A program made the position numbers and the translations under genes. A DNA stretch of 64,000 nucleotides. Origin: Flavobacterium sp. N502540. Lineage in GTDB: Bacteria > Bacteroidota > Bacteroidia > Flavobacteriales > Flavobacteriaceae. Positions 24,531 to 35,985 of the stretch are shown in pieces. The notes under the pieces were generated by a model that was not told the origin of the DNA, searched no databases, and saw only the letters and a program-made list of their open reading frames with translations. Numbering within the stretch: position 1 is the first letter of the stretch; each line of letters starts with the position of its first letter. The DNA lies in NCBI RefSeq assembly GCF_025947365.1, contig NZ_CP110012.1:2046001-2110000 (forward strand), given 5' to 3'.

Positions 24531-24648
24531 TCAATGTCCGTTCAAGTGATTTTCAGTGTCCGTTCGAGCGGAGTCGAGAACTTCGGCCACATCTCGACTT
24601 CGCTCGATGTGACAACTAGCTCGATGTGACAACTAGCCCGATGTAACA
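24531..24648. repeat. Cluster of TCGAGCGAAGTCGA-type repeats
   Basis: TCGAGCGGAGTCGAGA (24564-24579) pairs with TCTCGACTTCGCTCGA (24592-24607) with one mismatch. After it come tandem CTCGATGTGACAACTAG words. The core is shared with the repeats inside the cyclase gene and hemW. It fills the space between the GH97 stop and the GH13 start region. Confidence 0.75.
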
Positions 24649-24661
24649 AAAAGATGTTGAT

Positions 24662-24703
24662 AAAAAAAAAGACAAGTAATTCTGGGGGAAATCACTTGTC
24701 TTT
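24662..24703 (-). terminator. Terminator after GH97
   Basis: On the minus strand AAAGACAAGTGATT pairs with AATTACTTGTCTTT around a C-rich loop and is followed by nine T. It lies directly after the GH97 stop codon and should end or reduce read-through into the two GH13 genes. Confidence 0.85.
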
Positions 24704-24708
24704 AAAAA

Positions 24709-26835
<2,127 letters not shown>

Positions 26836-26849
26836 TTAAGTGTGTTGTA

Positions 26850-29153
26850 TTAATTGGTTTGAAACAATTTTTCTGCGGTTACCGGATTTCCATTAACTAC
26901 AAGGGTTAAATCCTGATCACCGTCTACTGTAAAAGTTGTTCCATTATGATTTACAGCTACTTTTAAAATTTGATTTCTGAAATTAATTTTAAAAGAATAA
27001 CCGTTCCATTCTTTTGGGATTTTTGGCGAAAAATGAAGCTGATCGTTTTTCACACGCATTCCGCCAAAACCTTCTACGATACTCATCCATGTTCCGGCCA
27101 TTGAGGTAATATGACAGCCTTCTTCAACTTCTTTGTTATAATCATCGAGATCCAAACGAGAGGTTCTTAAATAGAAGGTATAAGCCATGTCCATTTTGTC
27201 TAAAACAGCAGCCTGAATAGAGTGAACACAAGGCGACAGCGAGCTTTCATGAACCGTAAAAGATTCGTAAAACTCAAAATTACGTTTTAATTCTTCTTTA
27301 GAAAAATGATCTTCGAAGAAATAAAAACACTGCAAAACATCGGCTTGTTTGATGTAAGGTGAACGCAATACACGATCCCAGGACCATTTTTGATTGATAG
27401 GACGCTGAGAACGGTCTAAGTCTTTTACAGGAACTAATTCCTTGTCTAAGAAACCATCTTGCTGCAAATAAATTCCTAATTCATCTGAAGTTGGGAAATA
27501 CATGTTGCCGGCGACTTTTTTCCATTCCTGAATTTCAGCTGGAGAAAGATCTACTTTTTCTATAATTCGTTGGTGATCTGCAGGATATTCGGCAGCCACT
27601 TTGTTAATTTGTTTTTCAGCATAATCAATACACCATTTTGCAATATAATTGGTGTAGAAATTATTGTTGATATTATTCTCGTATTCATTCGGACCTGTAA
27701 CGCCCAGAATCACATATTGATTTTTGGCCTTAGAGAAAGAAGCTCTTTGGTGCCAGAAACGTGCAATCCCGATAAGTACTTCTAAACCTTTTTCAGGAAT
27801 ATAAGAGTAGTCTCCGGTAAAACGGTGGTAGTTGTAAATCGCAAAAGCGATAGCACCGTTTCTGTGGATTTCCTCGTGTGTGATTTCCCATTCGTTGTGG
27901 CACTCTTCACCGTTCATGGTTACCATTGGGTACAAAGCAGCACCGTTTTTAAAGCCTAAATTGTCTTTGGCATTTTCAATTGCTTTGTCCAATTGGTTGA
28001 AACGGTAGGTCAACAAATTGCGGGCAACCTGCTGATCTTTAGTGGCCATGTAAAACGGAATGCAATAAGCTTCAGTGTCCCAATAGGTAGATCCACCGTA
28101 TTTTTCTCCGGTGAAACCTTTAGGTCCGATATTCAAACGGCTGTCTTTTCCTAAGTAAGTCTGATTTAACTGAAAAATATTAAAACGGATTCCCTGTTGT
28201 GCTTTTACGTCTCCATCAATGGTAATGTCTGACATTTCCCAGATTTTACTCCAGGCATTGATTTGATTCTGAAGTAAAGTATCGTAACCCAGAGCAACGG
28301 CAGTTTTAATGCATTTTTCGGCAGCAGTTAAGGTATTCTCGTGATTTAAAGAAACGGTATAACCACCAATTTTTTGAATAGATGAGGTTTGCCCTTTTGC
28401 GATAATGGTACCGTAAGTAAACTGAACTTTATCGACAGTTGAATCGATTGTTGAAGGCGAAATGTTTACGTTTTCTCCGTTTGCAAAAATCGTATTGTGC
28501 ATAAAAGTGGTTACTTTAAAATGCGTTTTAAAAGTCTGCGCCGTTACAAAAGCTTCATTTGTTCCTTTTTTAACTTCGAGAGGCTCCCAGAATTTTTCGT
28601 CCCAGTTGGCATCTTCATTGGTAACTCCTGCATCTATATAAGGTTTGTAAACAATTTTGGCATCCTTGTTCAAAGGAGTGATTTCGTACTTAATGATTCC
28701 GGTTTCATCCAGATCCAAAGAAAGGAAACGACGAATGTTTACGGCAATTTCGGTTCCGTTTTTTAAGGTCGCCTCAAAAGAACGATTGTACCAGCCTTCT
28801 TTCATATTCAATTCTCTGCGAAAATTTTTCACAGCAGTACAATGGTTTAAATCCAGGTTTTCTTCGTTGATTTGAATGTCAATTCCAATCCAGTTTGGAG
28901 CGTTTAATACTTTGGCGAAGTATTTAGGGTATCCGTTTTTCCACCAGCCTACTTTTGTTTTGTCCGGATAATAGATTCCGGCAATGTAGCTTCCCTGAAA
29001 AGTCTCACCCGAATAGGTTTCTTCAAAATTGGCACGTTGTCCCATAGCACCATTTCCGATGCTAAAAAGACTTTCTGATGATTTTACTCTCTCAGCGTCA
29101 AAGCCTTCTTCGATGATGGACCAATTGTCTGGTTTAATGTAATCTTGATTCAT
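26850..29153 (-). CDS. GH65 maltose/disaccharide phosphorylase
   Basis: A 767-residue cytoplasmic phosphorylase, with no signal peptide. An N-terminal super-sandwich domain (SIGNGAMGQRANFEETYSG, residues 30-50) leads to an (alpha/alpha)6 barrel with YGGSTYWDTEAYCIPFY and the catalytic-acid region NGEECHNEWEITHEEIHRNG. The phosphate site follows in the Ser-rich RTSRLDLDDYN region. Family GH65 phosphorylases make beta-glucose-1-phosphate and glucose from alpha-glucobiosides. Maltose is the best guess because the next gene upstream is beta-phosphoglucomutase and a maltose-type carrier is in the same operon. Kojibiose or trehalose cannot be ruled out. Confidence 0.92.
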   Translation of the reverse strand: MNQDYIKPDNWSIIEEGFDAERVKSSESLFSIGNGAMGQRANFEETYSGETFQGSYIAGIYYPDKTKVGWWKNGYPKYFAKVLNAPNWIGIDIQINEENLDLNHCTAVKNFRRELNMKEGWYNRSFEATLKNGTEIAVNIRRFLSLDLDETGIIKYEITPLNKDAKIVYKPYIDAGVTNEDANWDEKFWEPLEVKKGTNEAFVTAQTFKTHFKVTTFMHNTIFANGENVNISPSTIDSTVDKVQFTYGTIIAKGQTSSIQKIGGYTVSLNHENTLTAAEKCIKTAVALGYDTLLQNQINAWSKIWEMSDITIDGDVKAQQGIRFNIFQLNQTYLGKDSRLNIGPKGFTGEKYGGSTYWDTEAYCIPFYMATKDQQVARNLLTYRFNQLDKAIENAKDNLGFKNGAALYPMVTMNGEECHNEWEITHEEIHRNGAIAFAIYNYHRFTGDYSYIPEKGLEVLIGIARFWHQRASFSKAKNQYVILGVTGPNEYENNINNNFYTNYIAKWCIDYAEKQINKVAAEYPADHQRIIEKVDLSPAEIQEWKKVAGNMYFPTSDELGIYLQQDGFLDKELVPVKDLDRSQRPINQKWSWDRVLRSPYIKQADVLQCFYFFEDHFSKEELKRNFEFYESFTVHESSLSPCVHSIQAAVLDKMDMAYTFYLRTSRLDLDDYNKEVEEGCHITSMAGTWMSIVEGFGGMRVKNDQLHFSPKIPKEWNGYSFKINFRNQILKVAVNHNGTTFTVDGDQDLTLVVNGNPVTAEKLFQTN

Positions 29154-29163
29154 TTTTTTTTCT

Positions 29164-29375
29164 TAATTAGATAATTCGCCAATTAGATAATTAGATATTC
29201 TGTCAATTAGGGAATTGGATCTTTTTTTGACTGTAATATTTAATTTGGATCTTTCTAATGGTTAATTAATTACTGTTTTAATTTTTGATTGATGATTTTT
29301 TTAAATTTGATTATGTGTCAATTGGATGATTTCTTTACTATTTTCGAATTGACAAATTATCTTATTTCCTAATTA
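29164..29375. repeat. AATTAGATAATT repeats between GH65 and pgmB
   Basis: Two clusters (29164-29219 and 29316-29375) use the words CCAATTAGATAATTAGATA and, in reverse, AATTGACAAATTATCTTA. The second cluster runs into the 3' end of pgmB and supplies its last codons and stop. Between the clusters is plain A+T-rich DNA with no other feature. Confidence 0.5.
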
Positions 29376-30021
29376 ACGATTCGATGAAAGGAGTATCCAT
29401 TGAGGTAAAATCCTCAAAGATATAATGAGCCTCATGTAGAATTGTTTTTGAACCGATTCCGATACTGGTCATTTTTCCAATATTAGCGGCCTGAACTCCG
29501 GCAACTGAATCTTCAAAAACAAAAGAATTTTCAGGGCTAATCTGTAACAATTGAGCCGCTTTTAAGAAAACTTCAGGGTCCGGTTTGGCATTGGTAACGT
29601 CGTTTCCGTCTACAATCACATCGAAGTACGAAAGTATTCCGGTTTTCTCCAGAATCGGGCGTGCATTTTTACTGGCAGAACCCAATGCAATTCCCTGATT
29701 TTGTTCTTTTAAAAATTGAAGAATTTTAAAAACTCCGGGAAGAATTTCGCTTTCATCCATGTCAACCAAATAAGACAAGTAGTCTTCGTTTTTTTGAATG
29801 AGCCATTTGTCTTTGTCTTCCTGAGAAGCGGGAACGTTTCCTAATTCTAGGATTATGTCTAACGAACGCACGCGGCTTACTCCTTTAAGTAATTCGTTGT
29901 GTTCGTGTGTAAAATTTATATTTAAGGCCTTTGCAATCTTTTGCCAGGCTAAAAAGTGGTATTTAGCGGTATCAACGATCACTCCGTCAAGATCGAAGAT
30001 GAATGCTTTTTTATTATTCAT
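29362..30021 (-). CDS. pgmB: Beta-phosphoglucomutase
   Basis: A 219-residue HAD-superfamily enzyme that converts beta-glucose-1-phosphate to glucose-6-phosphate. The nucleophile motif is AFIFDLDGVIVDTAKYH, with Asp acting as nucleophile and acid. Cap domain words follow (LLKGVSRVRSLDIIL), then GSASKNARPIL and the Mg site NAKPDPEVFL and VFEDSVAGV. I use ATG 30021; TTG 30030 is possible but less likely. The gene overlaps the stop codon of the carrier upstream by 8 bp and feeds on the product of GH65 downstream, so the three genes make a phosphorolytic module. Its last few codons are repeat DNA. Confidence 0.95.
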   Translation of the reverse strand: MNNKKAFIFDLDGVIVDTAKYHFLAWQKIAKALNINFTHEHNELLKGVSRVRSLDIILELGNVPASQEDKDKWLIQKNEDYLSYLVDMDESEILPGVFKILQFLKEQNQGIALGSASKNARPILEKTGILSYFDVIVDGNDVTNAKPDPEVFLKAAQLLQISPENSFVFEDSVAGVQAANIGKMTSIGIGSKTILHEAHYIFEDFTSMDTPFIESLIRK

Positions 30022-31534
30022 GAATTTCAATTTTAGTTCTGCTATTTACTCTAAGAGTAAGTAATCCGGCAAATATCATAGATACACCTCCGATAATTAA
30101 GGCGTAGATAGGTTCGTTGTGAAAGAATTGTTTGATGACAAATCCTAAGATCGTGGCAGCTACAATTTGCGGTATTACTACAAAGAAGTTGAAAACTCCC
30201 ATATAATATCCCATTTTTGCTGCGGGTAAAGCTCCGGATAACATGGCATAAGGCATTGACAGTATACTTGCCCACGCGATACCTACTCCCAACATTGGAA
30301 GAATGAGCATTTGTTTGTCGCCAATAAAATAAATGGAGATTAAACCAACACCTCCAGCGCATAAGGCCAATAAATGTGTTGCTCTAACACCTACTTTTTT
30401 GGCAATAACCGGCAATAAAAAAGCAACTGCTGCAGCCACTCCGTTGTAAACTGTAAACAAAACCGAAACCCAGTCGGCGGCATCATTGTAAATTTTGGAA
30501 GTAGTGTCTGTAGTACCAAAAATATGCTGTGTAACCGCTTGTGTCGTATAAATCCACATTGAGAATAAGGCAAACCAGGAGAAGAACTGCACCCAGGCCA
30601 GTTTTTTCATCGTGACAGGCATGTTCAAAAGATCGGTCATGATGATTGTAAAACCATTGTGAACCCTTGAAGTTCTTAATTGTGAAGCAATCATGAATAG
30701 AACACCCATGAAAACCAATCCGATAAACAAAATGTAAAGTTCTTTAGCCAGACTGTTCTCGAAAATTAAAAAGGAGACCAAAGTTCCAACTACGGCCAAT
30801 AGTAACCCTAGAAAGAATTGTCTTTTAATGTTGCTTTCAGATTCTGTTTCCGGATTAAGGATAGGATCCTCCTTGTCTTTTTTGCTTTGAACTTCAAAAG
30901 CATGGAGTTCTTCGGGCGTGTATTCTGTTGTTTTAAAAACAGTCCATAAAACAGAAAGCAGGAAAACAATTCCGCCAATATAAAAGGACCATTTAACAGA
31001 GTCCGGTATAATTCCTTCCGGAGCCGTATTGCTTACATCGAAAACATTGGTAAAAAGATAGGGTAAAACCGAACCGACAACCGCACCAGTTCCGATAAAG
31101 AAACTTTGCATGGCAAAACCTAAAGTACGCTGCTTTTCAGGTAAATTATCTCCAACAAAAGCGCGAAAAGGTTCCATTGAAACATTTATCGACGCGTCCA
31201 TAATCCATAAAGTACCGGCAGCTATCCATAAAGTTGGAGAGTTGGGCATGATGAATAGGGCAACAGAAGACAAGATGGCACCAATTAGAAAATAGGGGCG
31301 GCGTCTGCCTAAACGAGTCCAGGTTCTATCGCTAAAATAACCAATTACGGGTTGGATAATTAATCCTGAAACCGGAGCCGCAATCCATAAAATTGGAATT
31401 TCGTCAATTTTGGCACCCAGAGTTTCAAAAATTCTTGAAGTATTTGCATTTTGCAGTGCAAAACCAAACTGTATTCCCAAGAAACCGAAACTCATGTTCC
31501 AAATTTCCCAGAAACTTAATTTACGCTTTTCCAT
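30014..31534 (-). CDS. MFS transporter, SLC45-like maltose carrier
   Basis: A 506-residue inner-membrane carrier with 12 predicted helices. It opens with KLSFWEIWNMSFGFLGIQFGF, has PVIGYFSDRTWTRLGRRRPYF (the RxGRRR loop between helices 2 and 3 of the family) and WIMDASINVSMEPFRAFVGDN. This matches the SLC45/GPH-like group found in Bacteroidota starch loci, sometimes called MalT-like. A central cytoplasmic loop (HAFEVQSKKDKEDPILNPE) is usual. It is the first gene of the minus-strand operon and probably brings maltose into the cytoplasm for GH65. A LacI-type operator candidate is 27-45 bp upstream. Confidence 0.9.
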   Translation of the reverse strand: MEKRKLSFWEIWNMSFGFLGIQFGFALQNANTSRIFETLGAKIDEIPILWIAAPVSGLIIQPVIGYFSDRTWTRLGRRRPYFLIGAILSSVALFIMPNSPTLWIAAGTLWIMDASINVSMEPFRAFVGDNLPEKQRTLGFAMQSFFIGTGAVVGSVLPYLFTNVFDVSNTAPEGIIPDSVKWSFYIGGIVFLLSVLWTVFKTTEYTPEELHAFEVQSKKDKEDPILNPETESESNIKRQFFLGLLLAVVGTLVSFLIFENSLAKELYILFIGLVFMGVLFMIASQLRTSRVHNGFTIIMTDLLNMPVTMKKLAWVQFFSWFALFSMWIYTTQAVTQHIFGTTDTTSKIYNDAADWVSVLFTVYNGVAAAVAFLLPVIAKKVGVRATHLLALCAGGVGLISIYFIGDKQMLILPMLGVGIAWASILSMPYAMLSGALPAAKMGYYMGVFNFFVVIPQIVAATILGFVIKQFFHNEPIYALIIGGVSMIFAGLLTLRVNSRTKIEIHE

Positions 31535-31560
31535 TATCGTAATTAAAGAATTAATTAGAC

Positions 31561-31579
31561 GATAAGCGCTTTGCTTATC
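31561..31579. promoter_or_regulatory. Candidate LacI-family operator upstream of the maltose carrier
   Basis: GATAAGC-GCTTT-GCTTATC is a 7-bp inverted repeat enclosing the palindrome AAGCGCTT (31564-31571). The core fits the AANCGNTT pattern usual for LacI-family sites, as does AACCGGTT in front of susC. It lies 27 bp before the carrier start. A plain hairpin cannot be excluded. Confidence 0.45.
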
Positions 31580-31715
31580 AAAACTTACTTATTATTTTCG
31601 AAGTAAAAGTAAAAGCTTTGAGCAGGCGTAAAAGTATTAATTATTTTTTTAAATACGCTAACAAAAAAGTCATAAATGTTGTTTGTGACTTTAGAAAATC
31701 TTGATTTTTAGGTTT

Positions 31716-32747
31716 TTAGTCAGTAGATTCTCTTTTTATCAGATGGGTTTCAATAACTTCTGTGGTGTAATTTTCGTTCTCTTCTTCATCGTCCTCATGT
31801 TCGGCTTCGAGTCTTTCGATCAGCATTTTAGCGGCTTTATTTCCCATTTTTTCACCACTCTGGCTTACGGTTGTGATGCTTGGAGTAGAGTATTTAGAAA
31901 TAATTCCGTCAGTAAAGGCAATTACAGCAATGTCTTCGGGAACTTTGAGGCCCATTTTGCTTGCGGTTTTGATAATGGTTACCGCAAAAAGCTCATTTAC
32001 GGCGAAAACAGCATCAAACGCACGGTCATGCAACAACTGACTGATGGTGATTTCGCAGGTGTCTACATCTTCAATTTTTATGATTAAATCTTCATTAAAA
32101 GGCAATCCATTATCGAGAAGTGCTTTTTCGTAACCGTCGGTTCTGAGTTTTCCCACACTTACATAATCTACGGTAGTGACCAGAGCGATTTTTTTACGGC
32201 CATTGTCAATCAGACTCTGAACGGCTTCATAAGCAGCTGCTTTGTCATCAATAATGACTTTATCGCATAAAATATCATTGGTGACACGGTCGAACATGAC
32301 CACCGGCATACCCTGATTGATAACCTCGGTAATATGGTGGAAATCACCTTTGTATTGTGTTTCTTTAGAGAGCGACATGATAAAACCATCGATACTTCCG
32401 TTGGCTAACATTTCCATATTCAAAACTTCTTTATCGAAGGAATCGTCAGACAAACAGATCACAACGCTGTAGCCATTTTCATTGGCTACCTGTTCAATTC
32501 CGTTGATCACGGTAGAGAAAAAATGATGTACAATTTCCGGAATGATAATACCAATACTTTTGGTTTTTCGATTTTTTAAACTAAGGGCAATATTGTTGGG
32601 CTTGTAGTTGTAAAACTTTGCAAATGCCTGCACTTTTGCGCGCGTTTCTTCTCCTATTTCCTGACTGTCTCTTAGTGATTTTGAGACTGTTGAAATAGAG
32701 ACGTCAAGTTCCTTTGCGATCTGCTTTAGGGTTATTTTACGTTTCAT
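31716..32747 (-). CDS. LacI-family transcriptional regulator
   Basis: A 343-residue regulator. The N-terminal helix-turn-helix is ITLKQIAKELDVSISTVSKSLRDSQEIGEETR (residues 4-35), followed by the hinge helix KPNNIALSLKNRKTKSIGIIIP. The periplasmic-binding-like ligand domain covers the rest, with GSIDGFIMS, FDRVTNDI, VTTVDYVSVGKLRTDGY and the AVNELFAVTIIK region. It is divergent from susC and next to the maltose-carrier operon, so it is the likely sensor of the whole locus, binding maltose or a breakdown product. A LacI-type regulator here replaces the SusR membrane activator of B. thetaiotaomicron. Confidence 0.94.
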   Translation of the reverse strand: MKRKITLKQIAKELDVSISTVSKSLRDSQEIGEETRAKVQAFAKFYNYKPNNIALSLKNRKTKSIGIIIPEIVHHFFSTVINGIEQVANENGYSVVICLSDDSFDKEVLNMEMLANGSIDGFIMSLSKETQYKGDFHHITEVINQGMPVVMFDRVTNDILCDKVIIDDKAAAYEAVQSLIDNGRKKIALVTTVDYVSVGKLRTDGYEKALLDNGLPFNEDLIIKIEDVDTCEITISQLLHDRAFDAVFAVNELFAVTIIKTASKMGLKVPEDIAVIAFTDGIISKYSTPSITTVSQSGEKMGNKAAKMLIERLEAEHEDDEEENENYTTEVIETHLIKRESTD

Positions 32748-32881
32748 AGTTGTTATTTGAAAAAAATCTAATTGTTAATAAAGGTATCTTTTATTTCTAA
32801 AATCGACAATTTTTGACTTAAAAGATTACAAAAAAAAGAAAGTTTTCAACACTACCACGTTTTCGTAAACCAATAAAAAAG

Positions 32882-32893
32882 CCAACCGGTTGG
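32882..32893. promoter_or_regulatory. Candidate LacI-family operator at susC
   Basis: CCAACCGGTTGG is a perfect 12-bp palindrome with the AANCGNTT core. It lies in the lacI/susC divergent gap and overlaps the -33 TTG of the susC promoter. Bound protein would block or reshape polymerase access. Confidence 0.65.
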
Positions 32894-32918
32894 TCATGTT
32901 AATTAATTCCTAATTTTG
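32890..32918 (+). promoter_or_regulatory. susC promoter
   Basis: TTG at 32890-32892, an 18-nt spacer and TAATTTTG at 32911-32918 match the Bacteroidetes consensus exactly. ATG of susC is 66 bp further on, leaving a leader of about 60 nt. Confidence 0.75.
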
Positions 32919-32984
32919 AAATTCGAAGTAAAATTAAAAACTTAACTAACAATCAAAAACTCAAACTAAATTTAAACAAAAAGT

Positions 32985-35948
32985 ATGAAAACAATTTACA
33001 AAAAGTTGTTATTTTTATTCCTCTTGTTGCCGTTTACTGTGTTAGCTCAAAGCACTTTAACCGGAACAGTTGTCGATTTGGCAACGGGACAGCCAATCCC
33101 GGGAGTAAATGTAAATGTACAGGGGTCTCCGGGTGGAGCATCAACAGATTTCGACGGTAAATTTCAGTTATCTAATGTAAAAAATGGGGACAAAATTTTG
33201 GTTTCATTTATCGGATACAAAACGTCAACCGTAACTTATAATGGTCAAAAAACACTAAACGTTTCTTTGGAAGAAGATACCAATCAGCTTAAAGAAGTTG
33301 TGGTGCAGGTAGGTTATGGTACGGTTAAGAAAAAGGATGCAACAGGTTCTGTATCTCAAATTTCAGCCAAAGAATTTAACAAAGGAATTAACGTTACTCC
33401 GGAGAGTTTAATCGGTGGGCGTATCGCTGGTGTGAATGTTGTTGGAGGTGGTGCTCCGGGAGCTAAAGCCGATATCAGAATTCGTGGAGGATCTTCTTTA
33501 AGTGCCTCTAATGATCCGTTAATTATCTTAGACGGACTTCCTTTAAGTAATGCTGTACCAAGCGGTGCTACAAGTATTTTGTCTACCATAGATCCTAATG
33601 ATATTGAGTCTTTTACGGTTCTTAAAGACGCTTCTGCAGCAGCTATTTATGGTTCGCGTGCTGCAAATGGTGTAATTGTTATTACCACAAAAAAAGGAAC
33701 AAAAGGTGGAGTGAAAGTTAATTTTAGCTCTCAGGTTGGTGTTAATACAGTAGCTAACACAGTAGATGTTTTAAGTGCAGATCAATTTCGTGCTGTAGTA
33801 AATGCAAAAGGGACACCACAGCAAAAAGCGACATTAGGAACAGCAAATACAAATTGGCAGGATGAAATCTTTCATACAGCACTTACAACAAACAATAATA
33901 TTTCGGTAAGTGGTGCTTTGTTTGATAAATTGCCGGTACGTTTATCTGTTGGAAATGTAGATAATCCTGGAATCCTAAGAAACACTTCTTTTGAAAGAAC
34001 TACGACATCGATATCGTTAAATCCGGTATTGTTTGACAATCACTTAAAAATTGATATTAGCGGTAATATTGCATTTGCTAAAAATCAATTTCAGGATGAA
34101 GGAGGAGTAATTGGAAGTGCTCTTGCTTTTGACCCTACACAGTCTGTGTATCAGTCTGGTTCTCGTTATGGAGGTTATTTCGAATGGTTAGAAGCAAATG
34201 GTAACGTGCCTTTATTACCGGCCAGAAATCCTGTAGCCAGATTAAATCAGGAGGATAAAAGAGCTACTTCTACCAGAAAATGGGGGAATATTAGTGTAGA
34301 TTATAAATTTCATTTCTTTGAAGACTTAAGAATTATTGCTGAAGCAGGTATTGATAAATTTAGCAGCAACGGGTATAATCAACAAAGCACACAAAGTATT
34401 CTGGGATACCAGCCAAATGCTTTTAGTAGCGGGAACTGGGGAAATTTAGGAAATTATAATTCCTATACAGATCAGCTTCAAAATAAAAATTTAAACACGT
34501 ATTTAAACTATACTAAAACTTTAGGGAAGTTTAAAATTGATGCTACAGCAGGATATAACTACCAGTTATTCCAAAAAGAAAAATACGAGTCAGGGGAAGT
34601 TAGACAACCAACACCTAGAGAGGATGTTGCTACAGATCCGGATGTTAATCTGCAATCCTATTTTGGACGTTTGACTTTAAACTATGACAGCCGTTATTTA
34701 TTGACCTTAAATTATAGAAGAGACGGAACTTCTCGTTTCTCTAAAGAAAACAGATGGGGTAATTTTGGAGGAGCAGCTTTTGCATGGAATATTGCGGAAG
34801 AATCATTCTTAAAGGGAAATAGTACACTTTCAAGTTTAAAATTAAGAGTAGGGTATGGTACTACCGGTCAGCAAGACATTACATCTGCTTATGACTTTTT
34901 ACCAAGAGTAACTTTAGGAACTATTAATTCTCAATACATTTTCGGAAATACGGTTTATCCAACAGCAAGACCGGAAGGATATAATACAGGTATCAAATGG
35001 GAAGAATTGGCCGAAACAAACATTGGTGTTGATTTTGGATTCTTTAATGACAGAATTACAGGTTCGGTAAACTATTTTGATAAAAAATCAAGCGATTTGC
35101 TAGCGGATGTTTTAGTTCCTGACGGTGCGAATTTAAGAAATCAGGGATTTAATAATATTGGAAGTTTTGAAACAAAAGGGGTTGAGTTTAGTATTCAGTC
35201 GGATGTTGTAAAAAATGATAATCTAACCTGGAATGTTGCTTTTAATGCTACTTATCTTCGTCAGAAAATTACAGATTTAGGAAGTACAGTACCTGGTTTC
35301 ACTGGATATATCGTAGGAGATAATATCGCAGGAGGTTCCGGAAATAAAATTTTGATAAATTCAGTAGGATATGCTCCAAATTCATTCTTTGTCTATGAGC
35401 AATTGTATGATGCTAACAAAAGACCAATTGAAGGAGCTTATGCGGATAGAAACGGAGACGGAAAAATTGATGACGGAGACCGTTACAAATACCATAAACC
35501 ATCAGCAGATTATACTTTCGGTCTTTTTTCAACTTTAAACTACAAAAAGTTCGATTTTGCAATGAACTGGAGAGCCAGTTTAGGAAATTATATTTATGAC
35601 AACGTAAGTTCAGACAAAGGATATTTATTAGCAGGATTGAGAAGACAGTCTGATCTGGGTAATATTAGCTCTGATTATAATAAGACCGGATTCACAACAA
35701 ATAATAATTATTTATCAAATTATTTTGTAAAAGATGCCTCTTTTATAAAATTAGACAATGTAACCTTAGGGTATACTTTGGATAAAGCCTTGTTGAAATC
35801 TGTTTCTATGAGATTTTCAGCAGGAGTACAAAATGTTTTTGTACTTACGAAATACGATGGTTTAGATCCTGAGAAATTCAACGGAATTGATAACAATGTG
35901 TATCCAAGAGCGCGTACTTTTATATTTGGTGTAAATGCTAATTTTTAA
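32985..35948 (+). CDS. susC: SusC-like TonB-dependent outer-membrane transporter
   Basis: A 987-residue outer-membrane transporter. A signal peptide (FLLLPFTVLAQ) is followed by a CarboxypepD_reg-like domain (STLTGTVVDLATGQPIPGVN, residues about 23-95), then the plug domain with VVQVGYGTVKKKDATGSVSQI and IRGGSSLSASNDPLIILDG, and a 22-stranded barrel ending in an aromatic-terminal strand (FIFGVNANF). SusC proteins import maltooligosaccharides with TonB energy in a complex with SusD. It is the first gene of the plus-strand susCDE operon, 37 bp before susD. Starch-type substrate is inferred from the neighbouring GH13, GH97 and GH65 genes. Confidence 0.95.
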   Translation: MKTIYKKLLFLFLLLPFTVLAQSTLTGTVVDLATGQPIPGVNVNVQGSPGGASTDFDGKFQLSNVKNGDKILVSFIGYKTSTVTYNGQKTLNVSLEEDTNQLKEVVVQVGYGTVKKKDATGSVSQISAKEFNKGINVTPESLIGGRIAGVNVVGGGAPGAKADIRIRGGSSLSASNDPLIILDGLPLSNAVPSGATSILSTIDPNDIESFTVLKDASAAAIYGSRAANGVIVITTKKGTKGGVKVNFSSQVGVNTVANTVDVLSADQFRAVVNAKGTPQQKATLGTANTNWQDEIFHTALTTNNNISVSGALFDKLPVRLSVGNVDNPGILRNTSFERTTTSISLNPVLFDNHLKIDISGNIAFAKNQFQDEGGVIGSALAFDPTQSVYQSGSRYGGYFEWLEANGNVPLLPARNPVARLNQEDKRATSTRKWGNISVDYKFHFFEDLRIIAEAGIDKFSSNGYNQQSTQSILGYQPNAFSSGNWGNLGNYNSYTDQLQNKNLNTYLNYTKTLGKFKIDATAGYNYQLFQKEKYESGEVRQPTPREDVATDPDVNLQSYFGRLTLNYDSRYLLTLNYRRDGTSRFSKENRWGNFGGAAFAWNIAEESFLKGNSTLSSLKLRVGYGTTGQQDITSAYDFLPRVTLGTINSQYIFGNTVYPTARPEGYNTGIKWEELAETNIGVDFGFFNDRITGSVNYFDKKSSDLLADVLVPDGANLRNQGFNNIGSFETKGVEFSIQSDVVKNDNLTWNVAFNATYLRQKITDLGSTVPGFTGYIVGDNIAGGSGNKILINSVGYAPNSFFVYEQLYDANKRPIEGAYADRNGDGKIDDGDRYKYHKPSADYTFGLFSTLNYKKFDFAMNWRASLGNYIYDNVSSDKGYLLAGLRRQSDLGNISSDYNKTGFTTNNNYLSNYFVKDASFIKLDNVTLGYTLDKALLKSVSMRFSAGVQNVFVLTKYDGLDPEKFNGIDNNVYPRARTFIFGVNANF

Positions 35949-35985
35949 AAGGTAATTGATAAGTAAAATTTAAAAAACAAACAAA

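Noticed and set aside
24531..24648. A CRISPR array between GH97 and GH13
   Set aside because: Repeats are irregular, partly inverted and without unique spacers of constant length.
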